The notes beneath the pieces were generated by a model. That model was not told the origin of the DNA and did not search any database. It was given only the letters and a program-made list of their open reading frames with translations. Positions 9,283 to 18,420 of a stretch of DNA of 64,000 nucleotides are shown piece after piece. The translations under genes were made by a program, and so were the position numbers. Position 1 is the first letter of the stretch. Every line of letters starts with the position of its first letter. Source of the stretch: Chitinophagaceae bacterium (GTDB lineage Bacteria; Bacteroidota; Bacteroidia; Chitinophagales; Chitinophagaceae); NCBI GenBank assembly GCA_017307755.1, contig JAFKGQ010000006.1, positions 248,001-312,000 on the forward strand. The letters are read 5' to 3'.

Positions 9283-11271
9283 TCACCGGATCAGCTCGAC
9301 CACTCCTTTTTTCATGATCCGTTGTTTACTGATAAGGTTATTGTATTCGATCATCCATACATACATGCCTGCGGGTTGTGGCTGACCCCCAAACCGCCCA
9401 TCCCACCCCTCACTACCATTGGTGGTGGTAAAAACTAACACCCCCCATCTGTCAAATATTGAGAAGCGTAATATATCCACCGGCGCGGAAGGAGGTATCC
9501 TGAACAGATCATTCTTCCCATCCCCATTCGGCGTAAAAGCGTTGGGCATCCACGGATCATTGAATACAGTGACCTTTTCCAGGGCGGTGTCGTTGCATCC
9601 GTTGGGGCTGGTCACCTTCAACAAATAGGTAGTACTCACCAATGGCGAAGCAAGAGGATTAGGAGAACGCCAGTCATCCAGGCCGGTAGCCGGGCTCCAT
9701 TGATAAGAAAGTACAGGGCCCGTAATGGAAGGGGCCAGACGGATCCGGCTGCCCCGGGCAATGACCGTGTCTCCGGTCAATCTGACTACAGGCGTCTGGT
9801 AGACGGTCATTGTAATAGCGTTGGAGTAGGTCGGTGAAGAGGAGCAGGCTGCGCTGCTGGTCATGATCGCGCTGATGATATCCCCGTTATGCAGCTTGGA
9901 GGAGGAATATACGGACGTATCTGTACCCACCTGCTGGCCGTTGACCATCCATTGATAATCCGGCCGGCTTCCCCCGTTGACAGGTAAAGCGACAAACTTC
10001 ACCAGGCTATCGCTGCAGATAGAGGTCGCCGAAGATGAAATGGTCAACAACGGGACTATATGAGGCAGGACGGTCATGGAAATGGTGTTGGAGAGGGCCA
10101 GGGGATTCGTCGGACAGACCGCATCGCTCGTCATTACACAGCGTATCTGATCTCCATCGTTAAAGACATTACCGCTAAACCACGGGTTGTCTGTCCCGGA
10201 CGGCATACCATTTAACACCCATTGATAATGAGGAGTAGGACCCTGGTCAGTCGGTACAGCCGTAAAATTGGCGGGAGCGCCGGCACAGATGGGGTTGAGA
10301 TCGGACGTGATACTCACCGCCGGGCTGCTCTCCTTTAATATCACAATGGTATCAGGCTTGGAGACTACCTGACAGGTGGATATCCCGGCATTCCCCGCCT
10401 CTCCCACCGCCACACGATATAGATAATTTCCTGTTGCCGTCGGAAATGCCGGATACACAGTATTAACCGCACCGGAAATATCCATCCATTTTTTCCCGTC
10501 ATCCGTACTGACCTGCCATTGATAAAAAGTGGAACTATAACAGTTCTCCACCGTAGCCAGGAATTTCAGGTTATTGGCCGGAGAAGGACACATCGTCACC
10601 GTGTCACCTGTATGCCCGGCGATCGTCACGCTTACCTTGGGACCCACCGGCCGGAATGTGATATCGTCCAGGGCCAGGTCATTCCCATATCCCCCGGGAG
10701 CATTATTCCTCATCCGCAACACCACCGAGGATACCCCTGGCGGAGTCGAAAAATAGAACGCATATTGATTCCATTTTAAAGGATTGCTCACGGGAATGTC
10801 ACCCGTTGATAAACTCTGTAAAATGGTGCCGTCTGTTTTTTCAATGTTAAAGGTGATATTGGGAAGTATCTCCCCTGTATGCGAGGCCATGTTTAAAACC
10901 CAGACAGCGAACTGATAGGAAGTCCCCGGACAAAGCCCATTCACCTTCTGCACATAAAAATCACTCGGTTGATTCGAAGCCCCTATCAGCATAAAATAGC
11001 CGTTCGCGTCCCCCGTATGATCAGCACTTACATCCAGCCAATCTCCCACATAGCAGTTATGCATGCTGTTGACGATCTCATAGGCATTATCAAGGACGCA
11101 TCCTTGCGACTGATAATCCATGTTAGTGATACCCGGGGCCAGTGGAGGACCAAAATTGGAGCCGGCGCCAAAAGTAATATTAATAATAGGGTCCCCCAGC
11201 CCACCGGTACAAACCTGACCAAATGCAGAACCTGCAAAGACAAAAAGCAACAAGGTCAGGAGGGGTTTCAT
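9283..11271 (-). CDS. Secreted protein with gliding-motility-type C-terminal domain (T9SS type B cargo)
   Basis: About 662 residues from the ATG at 11271, which begins the signal peptide MKPLLTLLLFVFAGSAFGQ; the longer upstream frame has no such leader. The N-terminal part (about 20-220) is a domain with DWLDVSADHTGDANGYFMLIG, resembling carbohydrate- or cell-surface-binding jelly rolls. Two near-identical Ig-like repeats follow (about 330-510), each ending in an NGxxxGTD...SNTI/AITMTV pattern. The C-terminal 85 residues carry WMPNAFTPNGDGKNDLFRI and FSIFDRWGVLVF, the CHU_C/gliding motility-associated domain that directs type IX secretion. It is probably a surface adhesin; the ligand is unknown. 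Confidence 0.92.
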   Translation of the reverse strand: MKPLLTLLLFVFAGSAFGQVCTGGLGDPIINITFGAGSNFGPPLAPGITNMDYQSQGCVLDNAYEIVNSMHNCYVGDWLDVSADHTGDANGYFMLIGASNQPSDFYVQKVNGLCPGTSYQFAVWVLNMASHTGEILPNITFNIEKTDGTILQSLSTGDIPVSNPLKWNQYAFYFSTPPGVSSVVLRMRNNAPGGYGNDLALDDITFRPVGPKVSVTIAGHTGDTVTMCPSPANNLKFLATVENCYSSTFYQWQVSTDDGKKWMDISGAVNTVYPAFPTATGNYLYRVAVGEAGNAGISTCQVVSKPDTIVILKESSPAVSITSDLNPICAGAPANFTAVPTDQGPTPHYQWVLNGMPSGTDNPWFSGNVFNDGDQIRCVMTSDAVCPTNPLALSNTISMTVLPHIVPLLTISSSATSICSDSLVKFVALPVNGGSRPDYQWMVNGQQVGTDTSVYSSSKLHNGDIISAIMTSSAACSSSPTYSNAITMTVYQTPVVRLTGDTVIARGSRIRLAPSITGPVLSYQWSPATGLDDWRSPNPLASPLVSTTYLLKVTSPNGCNDTALEKVTVFNDPWMPNAFTPNGDGKNDLFRIPPSAPVDILRFSIFDRWGVLVFTTTNGSEGWDGRFGGQPQPAGMYVWMIEYNNLISKQRIMKKGVVELIR

Positions 11272-11392
11272 CAACCCAATGTATAAACTATTTCCGGGTA
11301 TCGATAACACTTTTAGCATAAAAATTTTAGCAGCTATACCCCTGACTATTTCCGCAACTATTTTATAACTTAAACTATTATACCTAACGACT

Positions 11393-14095
11393 ATGAACCA
11401 CAAATTTACCTTTCCTATTACCCTGTCGGTATTGCTTTTCCCTTTACTTCTGTTACTTGCCGTCCCTTCCGCGGCTCAGATCACCTGGCCCCGCGGCCAG
11501 TTGCTGCCTTCATTCCCGGCGACAGCCGGTAACCAGGATCTATATACTCTTGTCGAAAAGTCCTGGCGTTGGGAAGCCGAAGGCCCGTCCATCAGTCATA
11601 AGACGGGACGTTTGGAGTCCGATGGCTGGCTTTGTCAGGTCGGTATCGACGCTGCAAATGACCATATGGTTTATGGACCTTATGACACCAGTCTTACGGC
11701 AGGACAATATATCGCTGAGTTTAGAATGAAGACAGACAACAACACTGCTAATAACGATTCTGTCCTGGATATCGACGTCCGGGATGCTACCACCGGTGCG
11801 ATCCTTGCCTATCAGGCCGTTACACGCCGGCAATTTCCCATAGCTGCGGACTATACAAGCTTTACATTGCCGTTCACCATGCCCGTGGATCATCATGCCA
11901 TCGAGTTGCGCGTATATTGGAGAGGAAGGGCCTATACAAAAGTGGACTATGTTGCCGCACGCCAGGATAACACCGCCGAAATGTATTTATTTTCATCCCT
12001 GAAAGGCATCGTCAACAGGACGCAGCCGCGGATCTTCGCCTATGAAGGCGATGCATTTGCGGAAGGGCCCTACACATGGATGCAGTCGTTGGGTTTGACC
12101 TGGACTGAGCATACGGACAGATGGGAGCTGATCACAAAGTACCGCAACGAAATAGCAGGCTTGATCGTCTACGATCCCGCTCAGCCGCATACGGTCAACC
12201 TGGCCACCATGCTCGTAAAAGATAAAAAGGCGCTCGTCGCCTCTCCCATCCTGTTATCACGCTTAACATCCGCGCCTTATAATTTTCCTGTATTAGTCGA
12301 TTTGCGCGGACAGTTTAACAGTAAGCTGCAGGTGTATCAAACCCTGTTCAATACCTATTGGCCGAATATCGATCATCGTATGTTGATCGGGTTGAGCCCG
12401 GATGCGCACCGGGCCGCCTTACGTGAATATGCCGGCGCACTGGGCGCCGCCGTAATATGGCTGGACCCCAATGTGTCAGGTGAAAGCGAGTTGTTAAACA
12501 GCTTCTTATCCTCTATGCCGGCGGGCTCCGTCTTTACGGGTTGGTGGCCGGAAGAAGGTTCAGGGATCACCAGGGCGTCGAGCTATGGGATAGCTACGGT
12601 CGCCAGCGATTATTGTTCTAATCTGACGGTTCATAGCGGTATGCCAAGGACGATAAACGTAAAACCTATACCGCCCACCCCTGTGCTGAAAAATAAAATA
12701 TATGTCGCTTTTATATTGAGTGACGGGGATAACCTGCAGTATGTGGAACACCTGATGCGCAAGCTTTGGAATAACCCCGATCGCGGCTCGGTCCCGATGG
12801 GATGGACGCTGTCTCCCGCAATGGTCGATGCAATGCCGGGAGCATTGAACTTCTATCACCAAACCTCCACCGCTAATGACAATCTGATCTCGGGCCCCTC
12901 CGGGTATGGTTATGCCTATCCCAATAATTTCCCCAATCAAAACACCCTGGATCAGTTTGTTGCCAAGACCGAAGAATATAATAAAAAAGCCGGGGTCAGG
13001 GTTATCACCATCTGGAATACCATCACAGGCGGCATTAACCAAAATGTTGGTGAAAGCTTTGCCGCCAATGCTCCCTCATTGTTGGGGTTGACGGCGCAGA
13101 ACACGGGTGGGCCCCTCACTATCTATAAACAAAGCCTGCCGGGCATGCCGCTCTCCTGTAATTACTGCACGGGAGAACAGGCAATGAAGGATGCCATAGC
13201 TTCCGCTTCCGCCGGATGGAATGGGACAGGACCCAGGTTTATCATCATCCAGGCCCAGCCATGGACAGATGTAAAGCCATCGAACTTTAAGAACGTGATG
13301 AATTCGCTCGATTCAAATCATATTGTGGTACGCCCCGATCACCTTTTCCAATTGATGCGCCAGGCAAACAGTCTTCCCGCTGATCCGGCTCCCGTAGGTA
13401 TAGACATCACCGACCTGGGTGGAACCATCAGTGCCCAATACCAGACAGGCTCGCCAACAGGTGAAGAATATACAAATTTGATCGACAATAATGTTAGTAC
13501 CAAATACCTGACATTTAATGCCGCCGGCTGGATACAATACCAGGCGCCATCCAGCTACGTGGTAAAAAGCTATACGATAACCTCGGCAAACGACTTCCCC
13601 GAGCGCGACCCTTTGAACTGGACATTGCAGGGGTCGGCAAATGGGATCAATTGGACGACCATCGACACCCGTTCAAATGAAGACTTCCCAAATCGTTTTC
13701 AAAAAAGGATTTTCACTTTCAATAATACGACGGCATATGCGTATTATCGGCTTAACCTGTCAAACAACAGCGGTACGATCCTTCAGTTGGCAGAGATCGA
13801 ATTGTTTGGAGAGCCATCTTCAACAAACATCAACAAGCTGCGCATTAGCCGGACAACAAATACAAGCCCGGAAGAGTCCCCCGGAATTTCCTTGTACCCC
13901 AACCCCGTTCATGATAAACTCTATGTCAAAGGCCTCAACAATGCCGCCCATCTGGAAATATATAACAACGTCGGCCAGAGGGTGACGACAGCATTGGGGA
14001 CGTCAATTGATGTTGACGGTCTGGCGCCGGGAGTCTATTTATTAAAAATAAGATCACAGGAAAAGACCCGGTCTTTTAAATTCATCAAACAATGA
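11393..14095 (+). CDS. GxGYxYP-domain putative glycoside hydrolase with discoidin and T9SS domains
   Basis: A 900-residue secreted protein. A signal peptide ends PSAAQ near residue 29. The central part carries the signature GPSGYGYAYP (about residues 501-510) of the GxGYxYP family, which is presumed to be a glycoside hydrolase on genomic context but has no proven reaction known to me. A discoidin (F5/8 type C) carbohydrate-binding domain follows (about 690-815; LNWTLQGSANGINWTTID, AYYRLNLSNNSG). The tail is a type A T9SS sorting domain (about 830-900; SLYPNPVHDKLYVKG, GVYLLKI). It runs divergently from the preceding gene with about 120 bp between starts, and convergently with the EamA gene. 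Confidence 0.93.
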   Translation: MNHKFTFPITLSVLLFPLLLLLAVPSAAQITWPRGQLLPSFPATAGNQDLYTLVEKSWRWEAEGPSISHKTGRLESDGWLCQVGIDAANDHMVYGPYDTSLTAGQYIAEFRMKTDNNTANNDSVLDIDVRDATTGAILAYQAVTRRQFPIAADYTSFTLPFTMPVDHHAIELRVYWRGRAYTKVDYVAARQDNTAEMYLFSSLKGIVNRTQPRIFAYEGDAFAEGPYTWMQSLGLTWTEHTDRWELITKYRNEIAGLIVYDPAQPHTVNLATMLVKDKKALVASPILLSRLTSAPYNFPVLVDLRGQFNSKLQVYQTLFNTYWPNIDHRMLIGLSPDAHRAALREYAGALGAAVIWLDPNVSGESELLNSFLSSMPAGSVFTGWWPEEGSGITRASSYGIATVASDYCSNLTVHSGMPRTINVKPIPPTPVLKNKIYVAFILSDGDNLQYVEHLMRKLWNNPDRGSVPMGWTLSPAMVDAMPGALNFYHQTSTANDNLISGPSGYGYAYPNNFPNQNTLDQFVAKTEEYNKKAGVRVITIWNTITGGINQNVGESFAANAPSLLGLTAQNTGGPLTIYKQSLPGMPLSCNYCTGEQAMKDAIASASAGWNGTGPRFIIIQAQPWTDVKPSNFKNVMNSLDSNHIVVRPDHLFQLMRQANSLPADPAPVGIDITDLGGTISAQYQTGSPTGEEYTNLIDNNVSTKYLTFNAAGWIQYQAPSSYVVKSYTITSANDFPERDPLNWTLQGSANGINWTTIDTRSNEDFPNRFQKRIFTFNNTTAYAYYRLNLSNNSGTILQLAEIELFGEPSSTNINKLRISRTTNTSPEESPGISLYPNPVHDKLYVKGLNNAAHLEIYNNVGQRVTTALGTSIDVDGLAPGVYLLKIRSQEKTRSFKFIKQ

Positions 14096-14114
14096 TCCTT
14101 CCAGCCTTATCCAC

Positions 14115-14984
14115 CTATCTACCAAACCTTCTTGAACCGGCGACACAGAGGATAACTCCTACGGTAACGAGCAACATACCTGCGCTCACCTTTTCGTGAA
14201 GCAGCATGGCTGCCAGGGCTAATCCAAAAAAAGGTTGTAAGAGTTGCAGCTGCCCCACTGCTGCGATACCCCCCTGCACTAACCCGCGATACCAGAATAC
14301 AAACCCGATAAACATACTGAATAATGATACATAAACAAGCCCGATCCAGGCCGAGGTACTAACGGTCCCAAACGATGACGGGAGTAAGATAAAAGTTAAA
14401 GGCGCCATAAAAGGCAATGACAGGACCAATGCCCAGGAGATTACCTGCCAGCCTCCCAGCGTTTTTGAAAGCCTGGCACCTTCAGCATAACCAAGAGCGC
14501 ATAATATAATTGCCAGCAGCATAAGGCCATCTCCGGCAGGTGACGCGGAAAGACCTTGGGCAATTGCGTAGCCTACTACAAATAAACTTCCTAAAACAGA
14601 GAATATCCAGAATGCCGCGCGAGGGCGTTCGCCTCCGCGCAGTACGCCAAATACGGCCGTTGCAAGCGGCAACATACCAACAAAGACGATGGAATGCGCC
14701 GAAGTAACGTATCGCAATGCTAATGCGGAGAGCAGCGGAAATCCCACTACCACGCCAAGAGCGACAATGGCCAATGAAAAAAATTGCTTTTTGGCCGGCC
14801 GTTTTTCTTTAAAAACAAACAGGACACAAAGGGCAAGCAGGCCTGCAATACTCGCCCGGGCAACGGTTAAAAAAAAGGGTGATAAGTCGATGACGGCCAT
14901 CCTTGTTGCAGGCAGCGATCCACTGAATATCAAAACGCCGATGAGTCCATTAAGCCAGCCGCTGGTAATATTTCCGCTTTTCAT
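14115..14984 (-). CDS. EamA/DMT-family exporter
   Basis: A drug/metabolite transporter of about 289 residues with ten predicted membrane helices in two EamA repeats, for example LNGLIGVLIFSGSLPATRMAV and the second repeat beginning near GDGLMLLAIILCALGYAEG. The ATG at 14984 (MKSGNITSGWLNG) is preferred; an upstream frame runs back over the promoter. It is divergent from a MocR-type regulator, a very common pairing in which the regulator controls the exporter. The exported compound could be an amino acid or vitamer. A perfect -7 box (14998-14991, minus) lies only 6 nt before the start, suggesting a leaderless or near-leaderless mRNA. Confidence 0.9.
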   Translation of the reverse strand: MKSGNITSGWLNGLIGVLIFSGSLPATRMAVIDLSPFFLTVARASIAGLLALCVLFVFKEKRPAKKQFFSLAIVALGVVVGFPLLSALALRYVTSAHSIVFVGMLPLATAVFGVLRGGERPRAAFWIFSVLGSLFVVGYAIAQGLSASPAGDGLMLLAIILCALGYAEGARLSKTLGGWQVISWALVLSLPFMAPLTFILLPSSFGTVSTSAWIGLVYVSLFSMFIGFVFWYRGLVQGGIAAVGQLQLLQPFFGLALAAMLLHEKVSAGMLLVTVGVILCVAGSRRFGR

Positions 14985-14990
14985 TTTATA

Positions 14991-14998
14991 CAAAAATA
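14991..14998 (-). promoter_or_regulatory. -7 box of the EamA exporter promoter
   Basis: The minus strand reads TATTTTTG, a full match to TAnnTTTG, ending 6 nt before the ATG at 14984. No good -33 TTG is visible at the usual distance, so the promoter may need an activator such as the adjacent MocR protein. Confidence 0.5.
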
Positions 14999-15029
14999 AA
15001 CAGGATGCTTCAATAAGCACAGTCTCAGT

Positions 15030-15061
15030 TTTGTGTATTATAATGGACACAGTTATATTTG
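15030..15061 (+). promoter_or_regulatory. mocR-like gene promoter with overlapping dyad operator
   Basis: A -33 TTTG (15030-15033) and a perfect -7 box TATATTTG (15054-15061) are separated by 20 bp. Between them lies an inverted repeat TGTGT (15032-15036) / ACACA (15047-15051) around a self-complementary ATTATAAT (15037-15044). The start codon is at 15066, only 4 nt after the -7 box. The dyad is well placed for autoregulation and for control of the divergent exporter. Confidence 0.65.
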
Positions 15062-15065
15062 CAAC

Positions 15066-16484
15066 ATGCAAAAAGCTTTTCTATATAACAAAATAGCCGG
15101 CAATATTGCGGATCAGATCAGGGCCGGCGTTTTGGCGGCGGGTGATCGTCTGCCGTCTGTAAGAATGTTATGTCAGGAACATGGGGTCAGCATGAACACC
15201 GCAAAGAGAGTATTCCTGGAACTGGAAGCGCAATCATTGATACATGCAAAACCACAATCCGGCTATTTTGTAAGTCAATTAACATATCTCAGACTTCCGC
15301 TGCCGGAGGTAAGTCAGCCTTCGTCCGTTACCAGTGGCAAGGAGCCTGACGAATTGATCAGTAGAGTTTATAGCAATATGGGCCGGGGGGATCTCACCCT
15401 TTTTTCTATTGGGGCCCCATCCGGCAATCTTTTACCTTTAGCCAAACTAAAAAAAGAGATAGTACTTGCGACACGCCAGCTAAGAGAAGGCGGCGCGGAA
15501 TACGAACCCTTGCAGGGCAATGTGAAGCTGCGGCGAATGATCGCTGTCCGCTCCCTGACCTGGGGAGGAAAATTAAAGGAGAATGATCTGATAACCACCA
15601 GTGGGGGAATGAACGCTTTATCTTTTTGTCTGATGGCGTTGACAAACCCAGGTGATACGATAGCTATGGAAAGCCCTTGCTATCCTGGCATTTTGCAACT
15701 GGCGGTAAGTTTGGGATTAAAAGTCCTGGAAATAGCTACCCATCCGGTCACTGGTATAGATATGGGGGCCTTAAGGAAGGTGCTTCCAAAGATCAGGGTT
15801 TGCCTTTTAGTACCCAACTTCAATACCCCGTTGGGCAGCTGTATGCCTGACGAAAACAAAAAAGAGGTCGTTTCCCTTTTGGCAGAACATAACATCCCCA
15901 TAATTGAGGATGATGTATATGGAGATCTTTATTTTGGTTCAAAACGCCCGGTGTGTTGTAAGTCTTTCGACAAAGAAGGGAATGTATTATGGTGTAGTTC
16001 TGTATCGAAAACACTTGCCCCCGGCTATCGTGTAGGCTGGATAGCTCCGGGAAAATACAAAGATCAAATACTAAAGTTAAAGCTCGTACATTCTATATCC
16101 TCTACTTCCATAGTTCACGAGGCTGTTGGCAATTTTCTTAAAACGGGCAGATATGAAAACCATCTCCGACATCTTCGCCGCACATTACAGGGCAACTATC
16201 AAAATTATGCGCGTGCGATATCCGAGTATTTCCCGGATGGGACAAAAACAAGTCGCCCCCAGGGAGGGCTTGCATTATGGGTGGAGTTTGATAAAAAAAT
16301 TGACACTGCGGAATTATATGACCTTGCCATAAAAAAACGCATCAGCATTGCTCCCGGGCGAATGTTTACGCTGCAGGATCAATTTCAAAATTGTATGAGA
16401 CTTTGCATCGGGCTGCCCTGGACCGATGAGCTGAAGTTCAAATTAAAACAGTTGGGGGACCTGGCTAAGATGCTTTACTCGTAG
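15066..16484 (+). CDS. MocR/PdxR-type GntR regulator with aminotransferase-like domain
   Basis: A 472-residue protein with an N-terminal winged helix of the GntR type (about 1-70; AGDRLPSVRMLCQEHGVSMNT, ending AKPQSGYFV) fused to a fold-type I aminotransferase domain. The PLP lysine is K315 in SSVSKTLAPGYRVGW, and NFNTPLGSCMPDE supplies the NP-type motif. Such proteins use PLP as an effector or cofactor and regulate vitamin B6, GABA or transporter genes. The start at 15066 (MQKAFLYNKIAGN) fits the domain boundary and sits 4 nt after a perfect -7 box. It is divergent from the EamA exporter, its likely target. Confidence 0.93.
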   Translation: MQKAFLYNKIAGNIADQIRAGVLAAGDRLPSVRMLCQEHGVSMNTAKRVFLELEAQSLIHAKPQSGYFVSQLTYLRLPLPEVSQPSSVTSGKEPDELISRVYSNMGRGDLTLFSIGAPSGNLLPLAKLKKEIVLATRQLREGGAEYEPLQGNVKLRRMIAVRSLTWGGKLKENDLITTSGGMNALSFCLMALTNPGDTIAMESPCYPGILQLAVSLGLKVLEIATHPVTGIDMGALRKVLPKIRVCLLVPNFNTPLGSCMPDENKKEVVSLLAEHNIPIIEDDVYGDLYFGSKRPVCCKSFDKEGNVLWCSSVSKTLAPGYRVGWIAPGKYKDQILKLKLVHSISSTSIVHEAVGNFLKTGRYENHLRHLRRTLQGNYQNYARAISEYFPDGTKTSRPQGGLALWVEFDKKIDTAELYDLAIKKRISIAPGRMFTLQDQFQNCMRLCIGLPWTDELKFKLKQLGDLAKMLYS

Positions 16485-16503
16485 GGAACCCGATACAAAA
16501 AGG

Positions 16504-17421
16504 TCATATATCACGCCATCGGGCACCGTCGGGTTCGTCTAACTTCAGACATTGGGCCGCCCATTCCAGTTCTATGGCAATAATTTGCTTAAACACTCTT
16601 TTCAGCCATACAGGCATCCCACGATCCACGGCTAAACGTTGAATATGATCCGCGCATCCGGTTGCTGCTTCGCCACCTCCGTCAGGCATGATCATGTAAG
16701 GGGCGGGGCCGCCCTCCAGGTAAAGCGTTGGGACAATAGTGGCGAGGTTATGAAGCCCATTGCCCTTTGCTGCATGGCTCCAGTCGACAAATACGACCTT
16801 TGAGTCTACAAAACAAACATTATCACTTCGGATATCTCCATGAACAAGACAGTTGCCCGTTACATCTGCGTCTCTTTCAGCTTTGATCAATGCGTCTATC
16901 GATCTTCCAAACCAGGCTTCAGAACATAGGTCAAGATGCAGGAACCCTTCCGGATCGACGGCAATCTGGGACCAGATAGAAACTTTCCGGTTGTACAGGG
17001 CGGGGAGATCAGGCGGTGCGGTTTGAAGCGAAAGTTTTTTTATACCACTGAACAGAAGGTCAATATCTCCATCTCGCCAGACGACCCCGCTATGACTTGC
17101 GGGCCAGTACGCGTGACTCAGGTCCTGGCTGATCAGTACCGGGTGGATCCCTGGCGTATCGATCCATGCAATAACATAGGGCATAAATCCCAGCCGCATG
17201 GATGACAATACAAAATGTTCCCTGCGCAGCCATTGTCCCGTCTCTTTGTCGGTCGCCGCCTTGACAAAAACCTTGCTATTATCTTCCAGTTGTACGGAGA
17301 ATCTGTGCGCTGAGGAAAGACCACAGTCAGGCGCCGTCCAGCGAGTGGACTTTTTCCCCATCGCGGTTTCTACTATATCCGTCAGATACCGTGGGGGTGA
17401 AATTTCAGGATCATTGGGCAT
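16504..17421 (-). CDS. Aminoglycoside phosphotransferase/choline kinase-like protein
   Basis: A 305-residue kinase of the APH family. The Brenner-type catalytic loop is LVHGDIRSDNVCF (His-Gly-Asp, with Asn four residues later), and the metal-binding Asp is in VVFVDWSHAAKGN. The N-lobe carries KVFVKAATDKETGQWL with the likely ATP-anchoring Lys. These proteins phosphorylate small hydroxylated molecules; the substrate here may be a metabolite, and resistance cannot be inferred. Its end is 19 bp from the convergent mocR end, and it has no operon partner. Confidence 0.85.
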   Translation of the reverse strand: MPNDPEISPPRYLTDIVETAMGKKSTRWTAPDCGLSSAHRFSVQLEDNSKVFVKAATDKETGQWLRREHFVLSSMRLGFMPYVIAWIDTPGIHPVLISQDLSHAYWPASHSGVVWRDGDIDLLFSGIKKLSLQTAPPDLPALYNRKVSIWSQIAVDPEGFLHLDLCSEAWFGRSIDALIKAERDADVTGNCLVHGDIRSDNVCFVDSKVVFVDWSHAAKGNGLHNLATIVPTLYLEGGPAPYMIMPDGGGEAATGCADHIQRLAVDRGMPVWLKRVFKQIIAIELEWAAQCLKLDEPDGARWRDI

Positions 17422-17464
17422 AATCTAAGTCTGCGTAGGTACTAAATTAATCCTAATTTAGCTT

Positions 17465-17698
17465 ATGATCACAGAGGGATCATTTACACAGATGGCACTC
17501 TCCTTTCCCGGGACCGAACAGGTACCCCATTTTGAAAGGATTGGCTTTAAAGTCACCGGGAAACGCATGTTCACCACCTACCTTCAGAAAGACAATACCG
17601 CAAATATTTTTCTGACGCCAAAGGAACAGACGGTCTTTTGTCAAATGGACAAAGACATTTATCCTGTACCAAACAGTGCATCACAACGGCAGTCTTGA
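17465..17698 (+). pseudogene. Truncated MmcQ/YjbR-family gene
   Basis: The 77 residues match the N-terminal two thirds of a YjbR/MmcQ protein (usually about 110-120 residues): ALSFPGTEQVPHFERIGFKV, KRMFTTYLQKDNTANIFLT and MDKDIYPVPN. After YPVPN, where family members continue with a Trp-rich block and a C-terminal helix, the frame changes to SASQRQS and stops. The lost part would overlap the convergent RDD gene, with which the last 18 bp already overlap. I read this as a remnant left by a deletion or rearrangement. The YjbR fold is DNA-binding-like but its function is unsettled. Confidence 0.7.
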
Positions 17699-18172
17699 CA
17701 ATTTTTCATTAATTACAAGCGTGCCTGTCCATCTATCATGCCAGGGATAACAGGGACTTGACAAAGCAGAGAAGGCTTCGAAGGGTACGATCCGGCTTAG
17801 GCTACGCAATAGGGCAGTTTTGAAATTGATCCCGGCCCCGTCACTATTGATGGCACGTGTCCCTGTAACAAATTTCCCGATAGTCTTGCCTCCCATCAAG
17901 GCTTCTTGTCCGGCGAAGATCAATACATCGAAAATTATAACGAAAACATACAACTCCAGCAGGAACAAGGTTCTATCTTCAGTATATAATCCTGAAAATA
18001 CAATGATAACCCCCACTATTCTCCCAAGGAGAAATTTCCACAATAAGTAAAGGACGATATGGTCGACCAGCAGGTTAACAAATCGGAGGTTACCGTTGGC
18101 CTGTACGAGATTGACGCTTATGTCATCTAATAAATTATCTGTTGGGGCTTGATTGGAGTCCAAATGTTCCAT
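17681..18172 (-). CDS. RDD-family membrane protein
   Basis: A 163-residue integral membrane protein with the RDD pattern: an early NLRFVNLLVDHIVLYLLW helix, a central GGKTIGKFVTGTRAI loop and a late SRIVPFEAFS plus WHDRWTGTLVI. RDD proteins are thought to act in transport; some have been linked to sodium/proton exchange. The canonical first Arg-Asp-Asp is partly kept (VD). It is convergent with and overlaps the truncated YjbR remnant. Length is normal for the family. Confidence 0.85.
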   Translation of the reverse strand: MEHLDSNQAPTDNLLDDISVNLVQANGNLRFVNLLVDHIVLYLLWKFLLGRIVGVIIVFSGLYTEDRTLFLLELYVFVIIFDVLIFAGQEALMGGKTIGKFVTGTRAINSDGAGINFKTALLRSLSRIVPFEAFSALSSPCYPWHDRWTGTLVINEKLSRLPL

Positions 18173-18420
18173 CTGAAGGGGTTAAGGATCTCAAATATAA
18201 AATAAAACTCCCAACCATAAACAAATTCGGCAGGTTTGAAAGACCTTCTGCACCTTTTGGTCCTATGCCATGCTAACGTTTAGTTATGTACGCGCTTGAT
18301 GAGCATATCGATGACAGCTTTAAATTTTCATACTACGACAACTAAAATGCAATCATATCAAAAAAAGTCTTAGTTTTAAGACTCCCTTAGCCCAGATCAT
18401 TGTTAACATTATCTTAATGC

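Noticed and set aside
16504..17421. Antibiotic resistance by the APH-like protein
   Set aside because: The HGD...N and D motifs are shared by many metabolic kinases; nothing in the sequence or context points to an aminoglycoside substrate.
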